From the NCBI GenBank assembly GCA_015075305.1, contig JABTUS010000004.1, positions 62,001 to 126,000 of the forward strand: a DNA stretch of 64,000 bases, given 5' to 3'. The stretch comes from Opitutaceae bacterium (GTDB lineage: Bacteria; Verrucomicrobiota; Verrucomicrobiia; Opitutales; Opitutaceae). The position numbers and the translations under genes are program-made. How positions within the stretch are numbered: position 1 is the first letter of the stretch; every line of letters begins with the position of its first letter. The notes beneath the pieces were generated by a model. It made no database searches and was not told the origin of the DNA. It saw only the letters and a list, made by a program, of their open reading frames with translations. Of this stretch, positions 10,261-19,597 are shown piece by piece.

Positions 10261-12342
10261 TCAGAATGGCCGGAATTTCATCTCGCGGTCTGCGCGGGTT
10301 ATTCGCACGTGTTCCCGCTGAGGCAATGCTTCCAGGAAAAGCCTGCCGTAGGTTTTTGCGAGGACGCGAGAGTCGAGTATCGTTATCACGCCGCGATCCG
10401 ATGCGGTGCGAATCAGGCGGCCCACGCCCTGGCGAAACCGGATGATTGATTCCGGCAGCGTCAGCTCGGCGAACGGATTTCCGCCTGCGTCGCGAATGGC
10501 GTCACTGCGCGCCTCAAGCAGCGGATGGGTTGGCGGATCAAAGGGAAGCCGGGTCACTATGACCTGCGACAACGCGGCACCTGGCACATCCACACCGGTC
10601 CAGAAGCTGTCGGTGCCGAAGAGTATCGCGTCGCCCGCGCGGCGCATTTCCCTCGCGAGTTCCGTGCGCGAGAGCGACTCGCCCTGCATCAGCAGCGGTC
10701 TGCCCTGTTCGCGCAGTTCATCGGCGAGCGATTGCGCGACGGCGCGCATGTCCGAATAGCTGGTGAAAAGCACGAGTGTGCCGCCGGAGACCTTCCGCAC
10801 GCAGAACCCCACGTAATCAGTGAGCGCATCCAGCGCGAGCCGGGCTTCCTGTCTGGAAGGAAGAGGCATGTCCGCGGCGATGTATACGCGCATGTTCCTT
10901 TCGTAGTCGAACGGGGAGGCCACGGAGACGGCGCGGGCACCCTGCGCTCCTATCCTCTGCGCGAAAGGTTCCAGGCTTCCACCGATTTCAAGCGTCGCGC
11001 TTGTACAGACAACGCTCGTGCGACATCCGAAGAGCCGCTGATGCAACTGCGGCGCGACGTCGAGCGGGGCGCTTCGCAGGGTTACGATCGTCTGTCGTTT
11101 TCCCGAGCGTTCAGCCCAGTAGACGCTCTTCTCGTCCGCCAGGCTCAGCCATTCCTTGAGCCCCGTCTGGATTGCCTGGATGCGCGCCTTCTGATCGAGG
11201 AATTCGTCGCGGTCGTGGCCGTCGTCAAATCGATCCGCCATCTGTGCCAGGAGGCGCTCCAGAGCACCAAGCGCCCCGCCCAATTCGGCGTCACTGCAGC
11301 CGGGCTCGCGTAGCCGCACAATCTGGCGCTCACCCAGCAATGAGACGGCCAGGTTGCCGAAGAAAGCCTGGGACGCCTTGATGGTGCCGGCGACCAACCC
11401 CTGGCCGGTTTCGCTCCGGTGCTTCATGAACAGGCCGCGGCTTGTTTTTGGATTGAAAAGTTGCCTGAGCGCGCGATCGACGCCGTAGCTGCTGAGGTGC
11501 AGTCCAAACTTGTCGCTGGCGACCTCCGCCACCGTGTGAGCCTCGTCGATGACGAGGAAATCATCGGGAAACAGAATGCCGCGGGCTCCGCTCCTGGCGC
11601 CATTCACCCGGGCGCCTCCTGCATTGATCAGCGCGAAGAGCAGGGCGTGGTTGACGATGATGACATGAGCCTCGCGAATCCGGGCGCGCGCCCTTTGATA
11701 GAAGCACACTTTTTCATTGCAGTGCTTGCGGGCGCAGGAAGAGGAGTCGGCATTGACCAGTTCCCAAACCTCGGGTCTTGGTGGCGGAGCAAGTTCATGA
11801 CGGATTCCAGTCTCCGAGTGCTCCGCCCAGTCCGCGATGCGCTGCAACTCCGCATATTCGTCATCGGGAAGGATGGTGGCGCGATCCGCGAGAGTGAGGG
11901 AAAGGCGGGTGGTGCAGAGATAGTTGCCCTTGCCAAGAAGCATGCAGCTCCTGAACGAGGCGAAGTTTGCACCGTCCGGCAAAGCTGCGAGCACGCGTCG
12001 ACAGATGGGGAGATCCTTGGTCTCGAGCTGCTCCTGAAGGGAGATCGTGTGCGTTGAGACGATGAGTTGCCGGCTCTGGTCCATCGCCTGCACAATCCCT
12101 GGCAGCAGGTACGCGAGGGACTTGCCCACGCCTGTGCCCGCCTCGAAGAGCAATGGAGCATCCTCGGCAAAGGCGCGTGCGACGGTTGACGCCATTTCCG
12201 CCTGCTGGGGGCGGAACTCGAGTCGGAGCGCCGACTGAAGCACGCCACCCTCCGCAAATATTCGGGACGTCACTGCTGGAGCCTTCGATGGAGACGGGGG
12301 CGGTGAATCCGGGAATTCCGCTTCGTTGCGCAAACCGATCAT
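10261..12342 (-). CDS. dinG: DinG/XPD-family ATP-dependent DNA helicase
   Basis: A 693-aa superfamily 2 helicase. Walker A is EAGTGVGKS (Lys74) and the Walker B/DEAH box is VIDEAH. Late helicase motifs are present (FGTDSFWTGVDVPG and QGVGRLIRT). Four cysteines between motifs Ia and II match the iron-sulfur cluster arrangement of XPD/DinG: one in the GKGNYLC block, then CARKHC and CFYQRA. DinG unwinds 5'-tailed DNA, D-loops and R-loops during replication stress. There is no exonuclease domain. It starts 9 bp after the L,D-transpeptidase stop, so it is transcribed with it. Confidence 0.88.
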   Translation of the reverse strand: MIGLRNEAEFPDSPPPSPSKAPAVTSRIFAEGGVLQSALRLEFRPQQAEMASTVARAFAEDAPLLFEAGTGVGKSLAYLLPGIVQAMDQSRQLIVSTHTISLQEQLETKDLPICRRVLAALPDGANFASFRSCMLLGKGNYLCTTRLSLTLADRATILPDDEYAELQRIADWAEHSETGIRHELAPPPRPEVWELVNADSSSCARKHCNEKVCFYQRARARIREAHVIIVNHALLFALINAGGARVNGARSGARGILFPDDFLVIDEAHTVAEVASDKFGLHLSSYGVDRALRQLFNPKTSRGLFMKHRSETGQGLVAGTIKASQAFFGNLAVSLLGERQIVRLREPGCSDAELGGALGALERLLAQMADRFDDGHDRDEFLDQKARIQAIQTGLKEWLSLADEKSVYWAERSGKRQTIVTLRSAPLDVAPQLHQRLFGCRTSVVCTSATLEIGGSLEPFAQRIGAQGARAVSVASPFDYERNMRVYIAADMPLPSRQEARLALDALTDYVGFCVRKVSGGTLVLFTSYSDMRAVAQSLADELREQGRPLLMQGESLSRTELAREMRRAGDAILFGTDSFWTGVDVPGAALSQVIVTRLPFDPPTHPLLEARSDAIRDAGGNPFAELTLPESIIRFRQGVGRLIRTASDRGVITILDSRVLAKTYGRLFLEALPQREHVRITRADREMKFRPF

Positions 12343-12351
12343 GACTTCGTT

Positions 12352-12891
12352 TCAGTCTCCAATCCATACCCAGTCGCCGGCGCGAACTTCGTCGTAGAGC
12401 TCGATGATGTCCCGGTTGGACATTCGCACGCACCCGCCGCTCGCGGGTGTCCCGAGTTTGTTCTCGTGACGTGTGCCGTGGATGTAGATGTAGCGATCAT
12501 GCGTGTCGACTTGCCCTCCGGCGTTGATGCCCGCTTCCAGCCCGCGCAGCCAGAGGATGCGGCTCGTGATCAGGTCATCCGTCCGGATCTCGTCGGCGGT
12601 GTATTCCGAAAAGTGCCGACCGGTTGGGATTCTTCCCTTGAAAACCACACCGGACGGCTGGCCTCCGCCAATTCTCTCCGCAATCTCATGCAATCCCCGT
12701 GGGGTTCCGAGGGAGTCTGCGACATTTGAGGGCGGGCGAATCGATGTCGAAACGGCAAATGTCCTTGTCAGTGAGTTTCGGCAATAGAATTGCAGAGTCT
12801 GGGATGTGATGCGCACAACGAGAATCCGGTCTGTGGGCTTGATACCCAGGCGGTGTGCGGTTTTTATTACCTGTTCAACTGGAGACTCCAT
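12352..12891 (-). CDS. L,D-transpeptidase (YkuD/ErfK family)
   Basis: A 179-aa protein with the YkuD fold starting at ILVVRITSQTLQFY. The active-site signature IHGT (His139) and SGGCVRM (nucleophile Cys154) is complete. The family forms 3-3 peptidoglycan cross-links or attaches proteins to diaminopimelate. No signal peptide or membrane anchor is visible from the ATG at 12891, which is unusual for an enzyme acting outside the inner membrane. No ribosome-binding site precedes that ATG. Its start lies 1 bp from the start of asd on the opposite strand. Confidence 0.85.
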   Translation of the reverse strand: MESPVEQVIKTAHRLGIKPTDRILVVRITSQTLQFYCRNSLTRTFAVSTSIRPPSNVADSLGTPRGLHEIAERIGGGQPSGVVFKGRIPTGRHFSEYTADEIRTDDLITSRILWLRGLEAGINAGGQVDTHDRYIYIHGTRHENKLGTPASGGCVRMSNRDIIELYDEVRAGDWVWIGD

Positions 12892-12892
12892 C

Positions 12893-13948
12893 GTGAATCA
12901 AAATCGTTACGCTATAGGCATCGTCGGCGCCACTGGCGCTGTCGGTCAAGAGCTTGTCCGGCTCCTGCACGAAAGGAATTTCCCCATGAGTACGCTGCGG
13001 CTATATGCATCGGCGCGTTCGGCGGGCAAGCACACGGAGCGAGACGGCAGAAAATATCGGGTGGAACTGGCTCAAAAGGGGGCGTTTGCCGGACTGGATC
13101 TCGTTTTCTTTGCGGCTGGCGGATCGGTTACGCGGGCGCTTGCGCCGGATGCCGTGTCATCCGGATGCGTTGTCATCGACAAGAGCTCGGCGCTGCGAAT
13201 GGATCCGCGGGTTCCGCTCGTGATTCCGGAAATCAATCCGCAGGAATTGCTGCGGCATGAGGGAATAATCGCGAATCCCAATTGCTCCACAGCAGTGATG
13301 CTGATGGGGCTGTGGCCTCTGCATCTGGCCTTCGGGGTCAGGCGAATTATTGTATCGACCTTTCAATCCGTCTCGGGAACCGGTGCGGAGGCTGTTCAGG
13401 AACTCACGGCGCAGATAAAGGCGCACGTTGGGGGCAGGCCACTTCCCCGAAAGGTGTATCCCCATCAGATTGCATTCAACTGCATCCCGCAGGTCGATTC
13501 CTTCGGAGCTGATGGCTACACAGGGGAGGAGACCAAGATGGCGCAGGAGAGTCGAAAGATCATGAACCTGCCCAACCTCAAGGTGTCTGCGACATGCGTT
13601 CGGGTTCCCGTGGTCCGCGCCCATTCCATTTCGGTCAGCGCGGAGTTTGAGCGTCCGGTTGACCTTGCGACCGCGCGTGCTGCAATCGCCGCGTTCCCTG
13701 GCGCGCAATTGGTGGATGATACCTCCAAGTCGGAATATCCAACGCCCCTGGACTTTGCCGAGAAGGCCCGCTGCGGTGTTGGGCGACTCCGGATCGACAC
13801 CGCCTTGGACAACGGCCTTTCCTTCTGGGTTAGCGGTGACAACCTGTGGAAAGGGGCTGCGTTGAATGCGATCCAGAATGCCGAATGGATGGCCTCGAAT
13901 GGCGTTCTCGAGGAATCCGGCGAGCTCGTGGCGCCCAGCGCGCACTGA
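12893..13948 (+). CDS. asd: Aspartate-semialdehyde dehydrogenase
   Basis: A 351-aa enzyme that reduces aspartyl phosphate to aspartate semialdehyde, the branch point to lysine/diaminopimelate, threonine and methionine. NADP-binding GATGAVGQELVRLL is near the N-terminus and the catalytic Cys131 lies in NPNCST. The FQSVSGTGAEAVQEL block is typical of the Gram-positive/Verrucomicrobia-like branch. The GTG at 12893 is chosen because homology starts there and GGAG (12881-12884) is well placed as a ribosome-binding site. That site lies inside the divergent L,D-transpeptidase gene. Confidence 0.94.
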   Translation: MNQNRYAIGIVGATGAVGQELVRLLHERNFPMSTLRLYASARSAGKHTERDGRKYRVELAQKGAFAGLDLVFFAAGGSVTRALAPDAVSSGCVVIDKSSALRMDPRVPLVIPEINPQELLRHEGIIANPNCSTAVMLMGLWPLHLAFGVRRIIVSTFQSVSGTGAEAVQELTAQIKAHVGGRPLPRKVYPHQIAFNCIPQVDSFGADGYTGEETKMAQESRKIMNLPNLKVSATCVRVPVVRAHSISVSAEFERPVDLATARAAIAAFPGAQLVDDTSKSEYPTPLDFAEKARCGVGRLRIDTALDNGLSFWVSGDNLWKGAALNAIQNAEWMASNGVLEESGELVAPSAH

Positions 13949-14023
13949 ACGCCGGCTCCGATCAATCTCGAATAAACCCTTGCCTCCAAGTATTCCCGCG
14001 GGTTTATCTGATCGTTTCTGTCC

Positions 14024-14100
14024 GGACGGCTAGCTCAGTTGGTTAGAGTACCTCGCTTACACCGAGGGTGTCGGGGGTTCGAGTCCCTCGCCGTCCACCA
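14024..14100 (+). tRNA. tRNA-Val (anticodon UAC)
   Basis: A complete cloverleaf: acceptor GGACGGC/GCCGTCC, anticodon stem CCTCG/CGAGG around loop CTTACAC (anticodon TAC), T-arm with TTCGAGT, and an encoded CCA at 14098-14100. It lies 123 bp upstream of ilvN. Confidence 0.97.
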
Positions 14101-14223
14101 GTCTTGCGGATGCTGTCCGGCGATGCGCGAGGCTGGCTCTCGGTGCCTTGATGTGGCGAGAGGCTGTTTTCACGCCGGCAACATTCCGGCATCGCAACCG
14201 TCATTTCCCGACCAAACCTTCTC

Positions 14224-14694
14224 ATGAGACATACGATATCCGTACTGGTTGAAAACAAGTTCGGTGTTCTCACGCGTGTATCCGGAATGTTTTCCGGACG
14301 CGGTTTCAACATCGATTCGCTCAATGTCGCACCGACGCATGATGCATCGCTGTCCCGCATCACCGTGGTGATCAAGGGTGGAGACGGCTCGCTCGACATG
14401 GTCACAAAGCAGTTGCGGAAGCTGATCAATGTCGTGGATGTCGTGAACTTCAAGGAGGGGCAGGCGGTTGTTCGCGAACTGGTTCTTGTGAAGATCAAGG
14501 CCGACGCGAAGGTGCGATCGGAGATCATGCAGATTTGCGACATCTTCCGGGCGAAGATTGTCAATGTGGCCAAGGATGCCGTGATCGTGGAAGTGACGGG
14601 CGACGAGGCGAAAACCGCAGCCTTCTTGAAGCTGGTCGACGATTTCGGCATTCTGGAACTCGCCCGCACGGGACAACTTGCACTCAAACGATAG
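14224..14694 (+). CDS. ilvN: Acetolactate synthase small (regulatory) subunit
   Basis: A 156-aa regulatory subunit. An ACT domain lies at about 3-75 ([19 protein letters not shown] and GFNIDSL), where the branched-chain amino acid feedback inhibitor binds. A C-terminal ALS_ss domain follows ([18 protein letters not shown]). It pairs with the catalytic IlvB subunit in valine, leucine and isoleucine synthesis. ilvB, usually immediately upstream, is absent from this position, which is occupied by tRNA-Val. ilvC follows after 26 bp. Confidence 0.94.
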   Translation: MRHTISVLVENKFGVLTRVSGMFSGRGFNIDSLNVAPTHDASLSRITVVIKGGDGSLDMVTKQLRKLINVVDVVNFKEGQAVVRELVLVKIKADAKVRSEIMQICDIFRAKIVNVAKDAVIVEVTGDEAKTAAFLKLVDDFGILELARTGQLALKR

Positions 14695-14720
14695 AATCAA
14701 TTTCTCAAGCCCTTATCATC

Positions 14721-15746
14721 ATGCCCGCCAAAGTCTATACTGACAAGGATGCCGATCTCGGCCAGTTCCAGAACAAAACCCTCGCCGTTCTCGGCTACGG
14801 TTCCCAAGGCCATGCACACGCGCTGAATCTCAAGGATTCCGGCTGCAAGGTCATCATCGGCCTCTACCCCGGTTCAAAATCGCGGGTGGTGGCGGAACAG
14901 CACGGCTTTGAAGTCGTTGACACCGCTGAGGCGGTTCGTCGTGCCGACGTCATCATGGTTGCGCTGCCGGATATGAAACAGGCGGATGTTTACGAGAAGG
15001 ACATCCTGCCGAATCTCACCAAGGGGAAAACGCTGCTTTTCTCCCACGGCTTGAGCATTCATTTCGGCCTGATCAAGCTGCCCAAGGACGTTGACTGCAT
15101 CATGGTCGCCCCTAAGGGCCCCGGGCATATGGTCCGCAGGCTTTATACGGAAGGCAAAGGCATGCCCGCGTTGATTGCGGTTGCGCAGGACAAATCGAAA
15201 AAAGGAAAAAAGACGGCGTTGGCATGGGCGAAGGGCATAGGCTCGACCCGCGCCGGTGTGCTGCAGACGACATTCAAGGAAGAGACGGAGACGGATCTCT
15301 TTGGCGAGCAGGCGGTCCTTTGCGGTGGGGCAAGCGCTCTGGTCCAGGCGGGTTTTGAAACCTTGGTTGAGGCCGGGTACCAGCCTGAAATGGCGTATTT
15401 CGAGTGCCTTCATGAGCTCAAGCTGATCTGTGACCTCATGTACGAAAGCGGCATCGCCGGGATGCGTTTCTCCGTTTCGGAAACGGCAAAGTACGGCGAC
15501 ATCACGCGCGGTCCGCGCATCGTTGGCGCCAGGACAAAAGCCGAGATGAAGAAGATCCTGAAGGAGATTCAGTCCGGCAAATTCACCAAGGAGTGGGTGA
15601 AGGAATACAAGGGCGGATTGAAGAACTACAACAAACTCCTCAAGGCGGGGGAGAAACACTCCATTGAGAAAACCGGCGCCTACCTCCGCGGGCTCATGCC
15701 CTGGATGTCAAAGAAGAACCTCAAGGGTGTGCAGGCTTCGTACTGA
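14721..15746 (+). CDS. ilvC: Ketol-acid reductoisomerase (class I)
   Basis: A 341-aa enzyme converting acetolactate to dihydroxy-isovalerate with NADPH and Mg2+. The Rossmann motif is [14 protein letters not shown]. The metal-binding helices contain the conserved [12 protein letters not shown] and [10 protein letters not shown] acidic residues. The length fits the short class I form. The ATG at 14721 is the conserved start ([13 protein letters not shown]). It forms an operon with ilvN. The rest of the pathway is not in the window. Confidence 0.96.
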   Translation: MPAKVYTDKDADLGQFQNKTLAVLGYGSQGHAHALNLKDSGCKVIIGLYPGSKSRVVAEQHGFEVVDTAEAVRRADVIMVALPDMKQADVYEKDILPNLTKGKTLLFSHGLSIHFGLIKLPKDVDCIMVAPKGPGHMVRRLYTEGKGMPALIAVAQDKSKKGKKTALAWAKGIGSTRAGVLQTTFKEETETDLFGEQAVLCGGASALVQAGFETLVEAGYQPEMAYFECLHELKLICDLMYESGIAGMRFSVSETAKYGDITRGPRIVGARTKAEMKKILKEIQSGKFTKEWVKEYKGGLKNYNKLLKAGEKHSIEKTGAYLRGLMPWMSKKNLKGVQASY

Positions 15747-15878
15747 GTCTTTGCCACCCGGGCGCTTGCTGATTCCGCGACGGTTGCGCAGAGCTCCCGT
15801 TTTGCGCACTCTGGCCGGCGCAAGTTGGTTCAACGCAGGAACTCGCTTCCGTTTCGAAGCGGGTTCATCACCCGATTT

Positions 15879-16745
15879 GTGAGTCGTCTGCTGATCGCCA
15901 CTCGGAAGAGTCCGCTCGCACTGGCCCAGGCCGCGCTTGTTGCCGGGCGTTTCCGTTCGTTCCTGGGATGGGATGCGGAATTCCGGAAAATCGTCACGAC
16001 CGGAGATCGGCAGGCGGAGTGGTCGCTCGAGCAAAAGGGAGGGAAGGGGCTATTCACCTCCGAACTCGAACAGGCGTTGCTCAGGCACGAGGCTGACATC
16101 GCGGTTCACAGCACGAAGGATCTGCCGGGCGACATGGCCGCTGGGCTGGAGATTGCGGGGTATCTGCCGCGTGAGGATCCTCGCGACATTCTGGTCCTTC
16201 GTGCGGGTGTTGCCTCTCCCCGCACGGTGGCCACCGGGAGCCCGCGTCGACGGCTGCAGCTCCAAAACCTCCATCCGGGAGTATCGTTTTGCGAGATGCG
16301 CGGAAACGTGGAGACCCGGTTGCGCAAGATCGCGGAGACAGGGGTTGCGGACGGCACCGTGCTGGCGGCGGCGGGTTTGAAGCGACTGGGAATCGAGCGC
16401 TGGCCCGGTCTCGATTTTCTGCCAATGGAGCTTTCTTCAATGGTTCCGGCGGTTGGCCAGGCCGCGATCGCCGTCCAGTGCCGGCAGGGCGAGGCTCATC
16501 GCTGGGTGCGTGCGTTGGATGAATCCACCGCGCTCACGGTGAATCTTGAACGGGCGTTTCAGCGGGAAATGGGGGCGGGGTGCCACACGGCGGTTGCGGT
16601 GCATGCGACCGCCGGGCGTCTCTACTTTTTCCATGAAAAGGTCGGCATCCGCGAGGCGAGCCTGGGATCCGAGGACTTTTCAAATCCGGAACACTCGGCC
16701 CGCCAGTGGTTGCGGAAGTTTGGTGTTTTCGTTGGAAACGTCTGA
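15879..16745 (+). CDS. hemC: Hydroxymethylbilane synthase (porphobilinogen deaminase)
   Basis: A 288-aa enzyme that links four porphobilinogens into hydroxymethylbilane for haem and cobalamin. It has the N-terminal LLIATRKSPLALAQA, the KGGKGLFTSELEQALL and VHSTKDLP blocks, and the dipyrromethane-cofactor cysteine Cys235 in GAGCHTAVAVH. The GTG at 15879 is chosen because homology begins at SRLLIATRKS; a TTG at 15825 would add 18 unconserved residues. The cobA-hemD fusion, next in the pathway, starts 15 bp downstream. Confidence 0.94.
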   Translation: MSRLLIATRKSPLALAQAALVAGRFRSFLGWDAEFRKIVTTGDRQAEWSLEQKGGKGLFTSELEQALLRHEADIAVHSTKDLPGDMAAGLEIAGYLPREDPRDILVLRAGVASPRTVATGSPRRRLQLQNLHPGVSFCEMRGNVETRLRKIAETGVADGTVLAAAGLKRLGIERWPGLDFLPMELSSMVPAVGQAAIAVQCRQGEAHRWVRALDESTALTVNLERAFQREMGAGCHTAVAVHATAGRLYFFHEKVGIREASLGSEDFSNPEHSARQWLRKFGVFVGNV

Positions 16746-16760
16746 CAACCCCTTTTGATC

Positions 16761-18326
16761 ATGCCAGTCGGCAAGGTATATCTGGTTGGTGCGGGGCCGG
16801 GTGATCCCGGTCTTGTGACTTTCCGTGCGAAGGAACTGATCGAGAACGCCGACGTGCTCGTTTACGATTATCTTGTCCACCCGGACCTGCTGCTGTGGTG
16901 CAGGCGGGATGCGCAAAAGATCTATGTCGGGAAAAAGGCCGGACTTCATGCCCTGCCGCAGGATGAAATTGAGGCCCTGCTCGTGAAGCATGCGAAGGAA
17001 GGTGCAACGGTCGTGAGACTCAAGGGTGGCGATCCGTTCATCTATGGTCGTGGGGGCGAGGAGATGCGTCGCCTGCGCGATGCGGGAGTTCCGTTTGAGG
17101 TTGTGCCCGGCGTGACCGCGGCTTTGGCGGCAGGCGCATACGCCGGCATCCCACTGACCCAGCGCAACACGAGCTCATCGCTCATACTGCTGACGGGCCA
17201 TGAAAGTCCCGAGAAGAATGCGTTGCAGACCGACTGGGCGCAGTTTGCGAGGATTTCGAATGCCACGCTTGCCATCTACATGGGCATGAGCCGTCTCAGG
17301 GAGATCATGAGCCGCCTTAGGGACGGAGGCATGTCAGCAGAGACCCCGGCGGCCGTTGTACAATGGGCGTCCCTTGGGTGCCAGCGCTCGGTCGTTGGAA
17401 CGGTGGCTGATCTTGCGGACAGGGCGGCCGAAGCGGAATTGGGGTCGCCGGCCATCATAGTTGTCGGGGAGGTCGTCGGCCAGCGGGAGCAACTCGGCTG
17501 GTTTGAGCACCTGCCGCTATTTGGTCGCCGTATAGCGATCACCCGCACCCGCGCGCAGACGAGCGAATTGCGCGGGCGCCTGGAGGAGCTCGGGGCGGAA
17601 GTCCTTGAGATCCCTCTCATCGATGTTGTGAAGGACGTTTCCAACGATCGCCTCGCGGAGGTGTTTCCTGAGTTTGGTTCGTATGACTGGCTCGTTTTCA
17701 CCAGCCCCAACGGAGTGAGGTTCTTCTTCGAGGAATTCGATCGCGTTTTCGACGACATTAGAAGCCTTGGTCTGATGCGCATCGCCTGTGTGGGCGAGGG
17801 GACCGCCCGCGCGGTCAAGGAGCGGCATTTGAAGGTGGAATGCCAGCCCGAGTTCTCCACGGGTGAGGCGCTGGCGGATGCCTTGATTGCGACGGGGAGC
17901 CTGGACAATGCGAAAGTCCTGGTGATAACCGGCAATCTCAATCGCGACGTGCTGGTCAGGAAGCTGGAAAGCGCCCGTGGCATTGTCGACCTGCTTCCCG
18001 TCTATCGAACATCCAGGACGGATCTCTCGTCTGATCCCCGCGCGGACACATTCAGGACCCTTGGAGCCGATGCCATCCTGTTCGCCAGCAGCAGCGCGGT
18101 CGAGTCTTTCGTCGCCCAGGCGGCCTCGCTTCGGCTGGACAAGGACGCTCGCCGGCCGCTGGCTGGGAGCATTGGGCCGCTTACGTCCGCGACCATGAAG
18201 GCGCGGGGAGTACCGGTGGATTTCGAGGCCGCCAAGCCCGGCCTTCAATCCTTGGTTGAAGCGCTGGTCAGAAAAATGGGTTCCAGCCCAGGAAAAAACC
18301 GTCCCGCCAAAACCGACAAGGCATGA
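16761..18326 (+). CDS. Uroporphyrinogen-III C-methyltransferase / uroporphyrinogen-III synthase fusion
   Basis: A 521-aa two-domain enzyme. Residues about 1-245 are a SUMT/CobA methyltransferase (VYLVGAGPGDPGLVTFRA, VVRLKGGDPFIYGRGGEE). Residues about 255-505 are a HemD-type uroporphyrinogen-III synthase (RIAITRTRAQ, VFTSPNGVRFFFEE). HemD closes the ring of the HemC product, and CobA then methylates it toward sirohaem and cobalamin. This fusion is common in Verrucomicrobia, Firmicutes and Bacteroidetes. The ATG at 16761 is used. Its stop overlaps the downstream aminotransferase start by 4 nt (ATGA). Confidence 0.93.
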   Translation: MPVGKVYLVGAGPGDPGLVTFRAKELIENADVLVYDYLVHPDLLLWCRRDAQKIYVGKKAGLHALPQDEIEALLVKHAKEGATVVRLKGGDPFIYGRGGEEMRRLRDAGVPFEVVPGVTAALAAGAYAGIPLTQRNTSSSLILLTGHESPEKNALQTDWAQFARISNATLAIYMGMSRLREIMSRLRDGGMSAETPAAVVQWASLGCQRSVVGTVADLADRAAEAELGSPAIIVVGEVVGQREQLGWFEHLPLFGRRIAITRTRAQTSELRGRLEELGAEVLEIPLIDVVKDVSNDRLAEVFPEFGSYDWLVFTSPNGVRFFFEEFDRVFDDIRSLGLMRIACVGEGTARAVKERHLKVECQPEFSTGEALADALIATGSLDNAKVLVITGNLNRDVLVRKLESARGIVDLLPVYRTSRTDLSSDPRADTFRTLGADAILFASSSAVESFVAQAASLRLDKDARRPLAGSIGPLTSATMKARGVPVDFEAAKPGLQSLVEALVRKMGSSPGKNRPAKTDKA

Positions 18327-19417
18327 AAGTCCCGTTTCTTGATCTCACGCTCCAGCATCGTGAACTCCGCTCGGAGATCCTCGCGGCGATCACGGCCACC
18401 TACGACGGCACCCGGTTCTGTCTCGGCAGGGATGTTGAAGGATTTGAGTCCGCATTCAGCCAAACCCTCGGCTACAAGCGGGCGCTCGGCATGAACAGCG
18501 GCACGTCGCCGCTTCATGTCGCATCGGTCTGCGCCGGCCTTCAGGCCGGAGACGAGGTGATCACGACACCCTTCACGTTTGCCTCGAGTGCCTGGGGCAT
18601 CAGCTACGTCGGGGCGACACCGGTGTTTGTCGACATAGATGCCGCAACCTTCAATCTCGATCCCGCGAGGATTGAGGCGGCGATCACGCCCAGGACCAGG
18701 GCCATTGTTGTTGTGCACCTTTTCGGTCAACCGGCCGCGATGGGGCCGATCCTGGAAATTGCGCGGCGGCACAGCCTCTTTGTCGTGGAGGACTGCGCCC
18801 AGGCGGTGGGCGCCCAATACCGGGGCACACCGGTCGGATACCTTGGCGACTGCGGAACGTTCAGCTTCTATCCGACGAAAAACCTTGGCGGCTGCGGCGA
18901 GGGAGGGGCCTTCGTGTCGCGTCGCGATGATGTCTTTGAGCGGGCGCGCGCCCTGCGCGTGCACGGGTCGCTGAAGCGTTATCATCATGATTTTGTGGGC
19001 TTCAATTTCCGCATGGATGGGTTCCAGGGGGCCGCCCTGACGGTGAAGCTGCCGCACCTGGCAAGGTGGACCGCACGTCGCCGCGAGATTGCCTCGCGCT
19101 ACCTGCAGGGCATCCGGCTTTCCGACACGGTTCTTCCCGCCCGGGTCGACGATGGCGAGAGTGTATATCATCAGTTTACGCTGCGCCATCCGCGGCGCGA
19201 CGCGCTTCGAGAGCATCTGGCAGGGCTCGAAATCGGCACTGATCTAATCTATCCGAAGTGCCTGCACCAGCAGCCGTGCTACTCGCAATTGAATGTGCGG
19301 CCAGGGAGCCTGCCCGTGGCCGAGCAGGCCGCCGCCACCTGCCTGAGCCTGCCGATTTTCCCAGAGCTTACAGACGCGCAGGTCGAAGCCGTGATCAACG
19401 GCGTGAACTCATTTTAG
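18323..19417 (+). CDS. DegT/DnrJ/EryC1/StrS-family PLP aminotransferase
   Basis: A 364-aa sugar aminotransferase-like protein. The PLP lysine is Lys186 in SFYPTKNLGG, preceded by VVEDCAQAVGA (the Asp contacts the pyridine nitrogen). The LGMNSGTSPLH and TPFTFASSA blocks are typical. These enzymes aminate nucleotide-linked keto-sugars for surface glycans. It overlaps the cobA-hemD fusion by 4 nt yet faces the glycan gene cluster convergently, so it may serve that cluster despite sitting in a haem operon. Confidence 0.9.
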   Translation: MKVPFLDLTLQHRELRSEILAAITATYDGTRFCLGRDVEGFESAFSQTLGYKRALGMNSGTSPLHVASVCAGLQAGDEVITTPFTFASSAWGISYVGATPVFVDIDAATFNLDPARIEAAITPRTRAIVVVHLFGQPAAMGPILEIARRHSLFVVEDCAQAVGAQYRGTPVGYLGDCGTFSFYPTKNLGGCGEGGAFVSRRDDVFERARALRVHGSLKRYHHDFVGFNFRMDGFQGAALTVKLPHLARWTARRREIASRYLQGIRLSDTVLPARVDDGESVYHQFTLRHPRRDALREHLAGLEIGTDLIYPKCLHQQPCYSQLNVRPGSLPVAEQAAATCLSLPIFPELTDAQVEAVINGVNSF

Positions 19418-19597
19418 TCCGTCCGGCGCCTGCCGGCGGCCATGCGCTGCGCGCGAACCCTGGGCATGACAAGGCATGTCATCTCCAACGGAGGGGGGAT
19501 CGGCTGGAGGGGCACGCTTTGTCGTGACCTGGATTGCGGGCTCGAGCGAAAGGTTCGGACAAGGTTGAGTCGTGTATTGTCGACGCAACTACACGGT

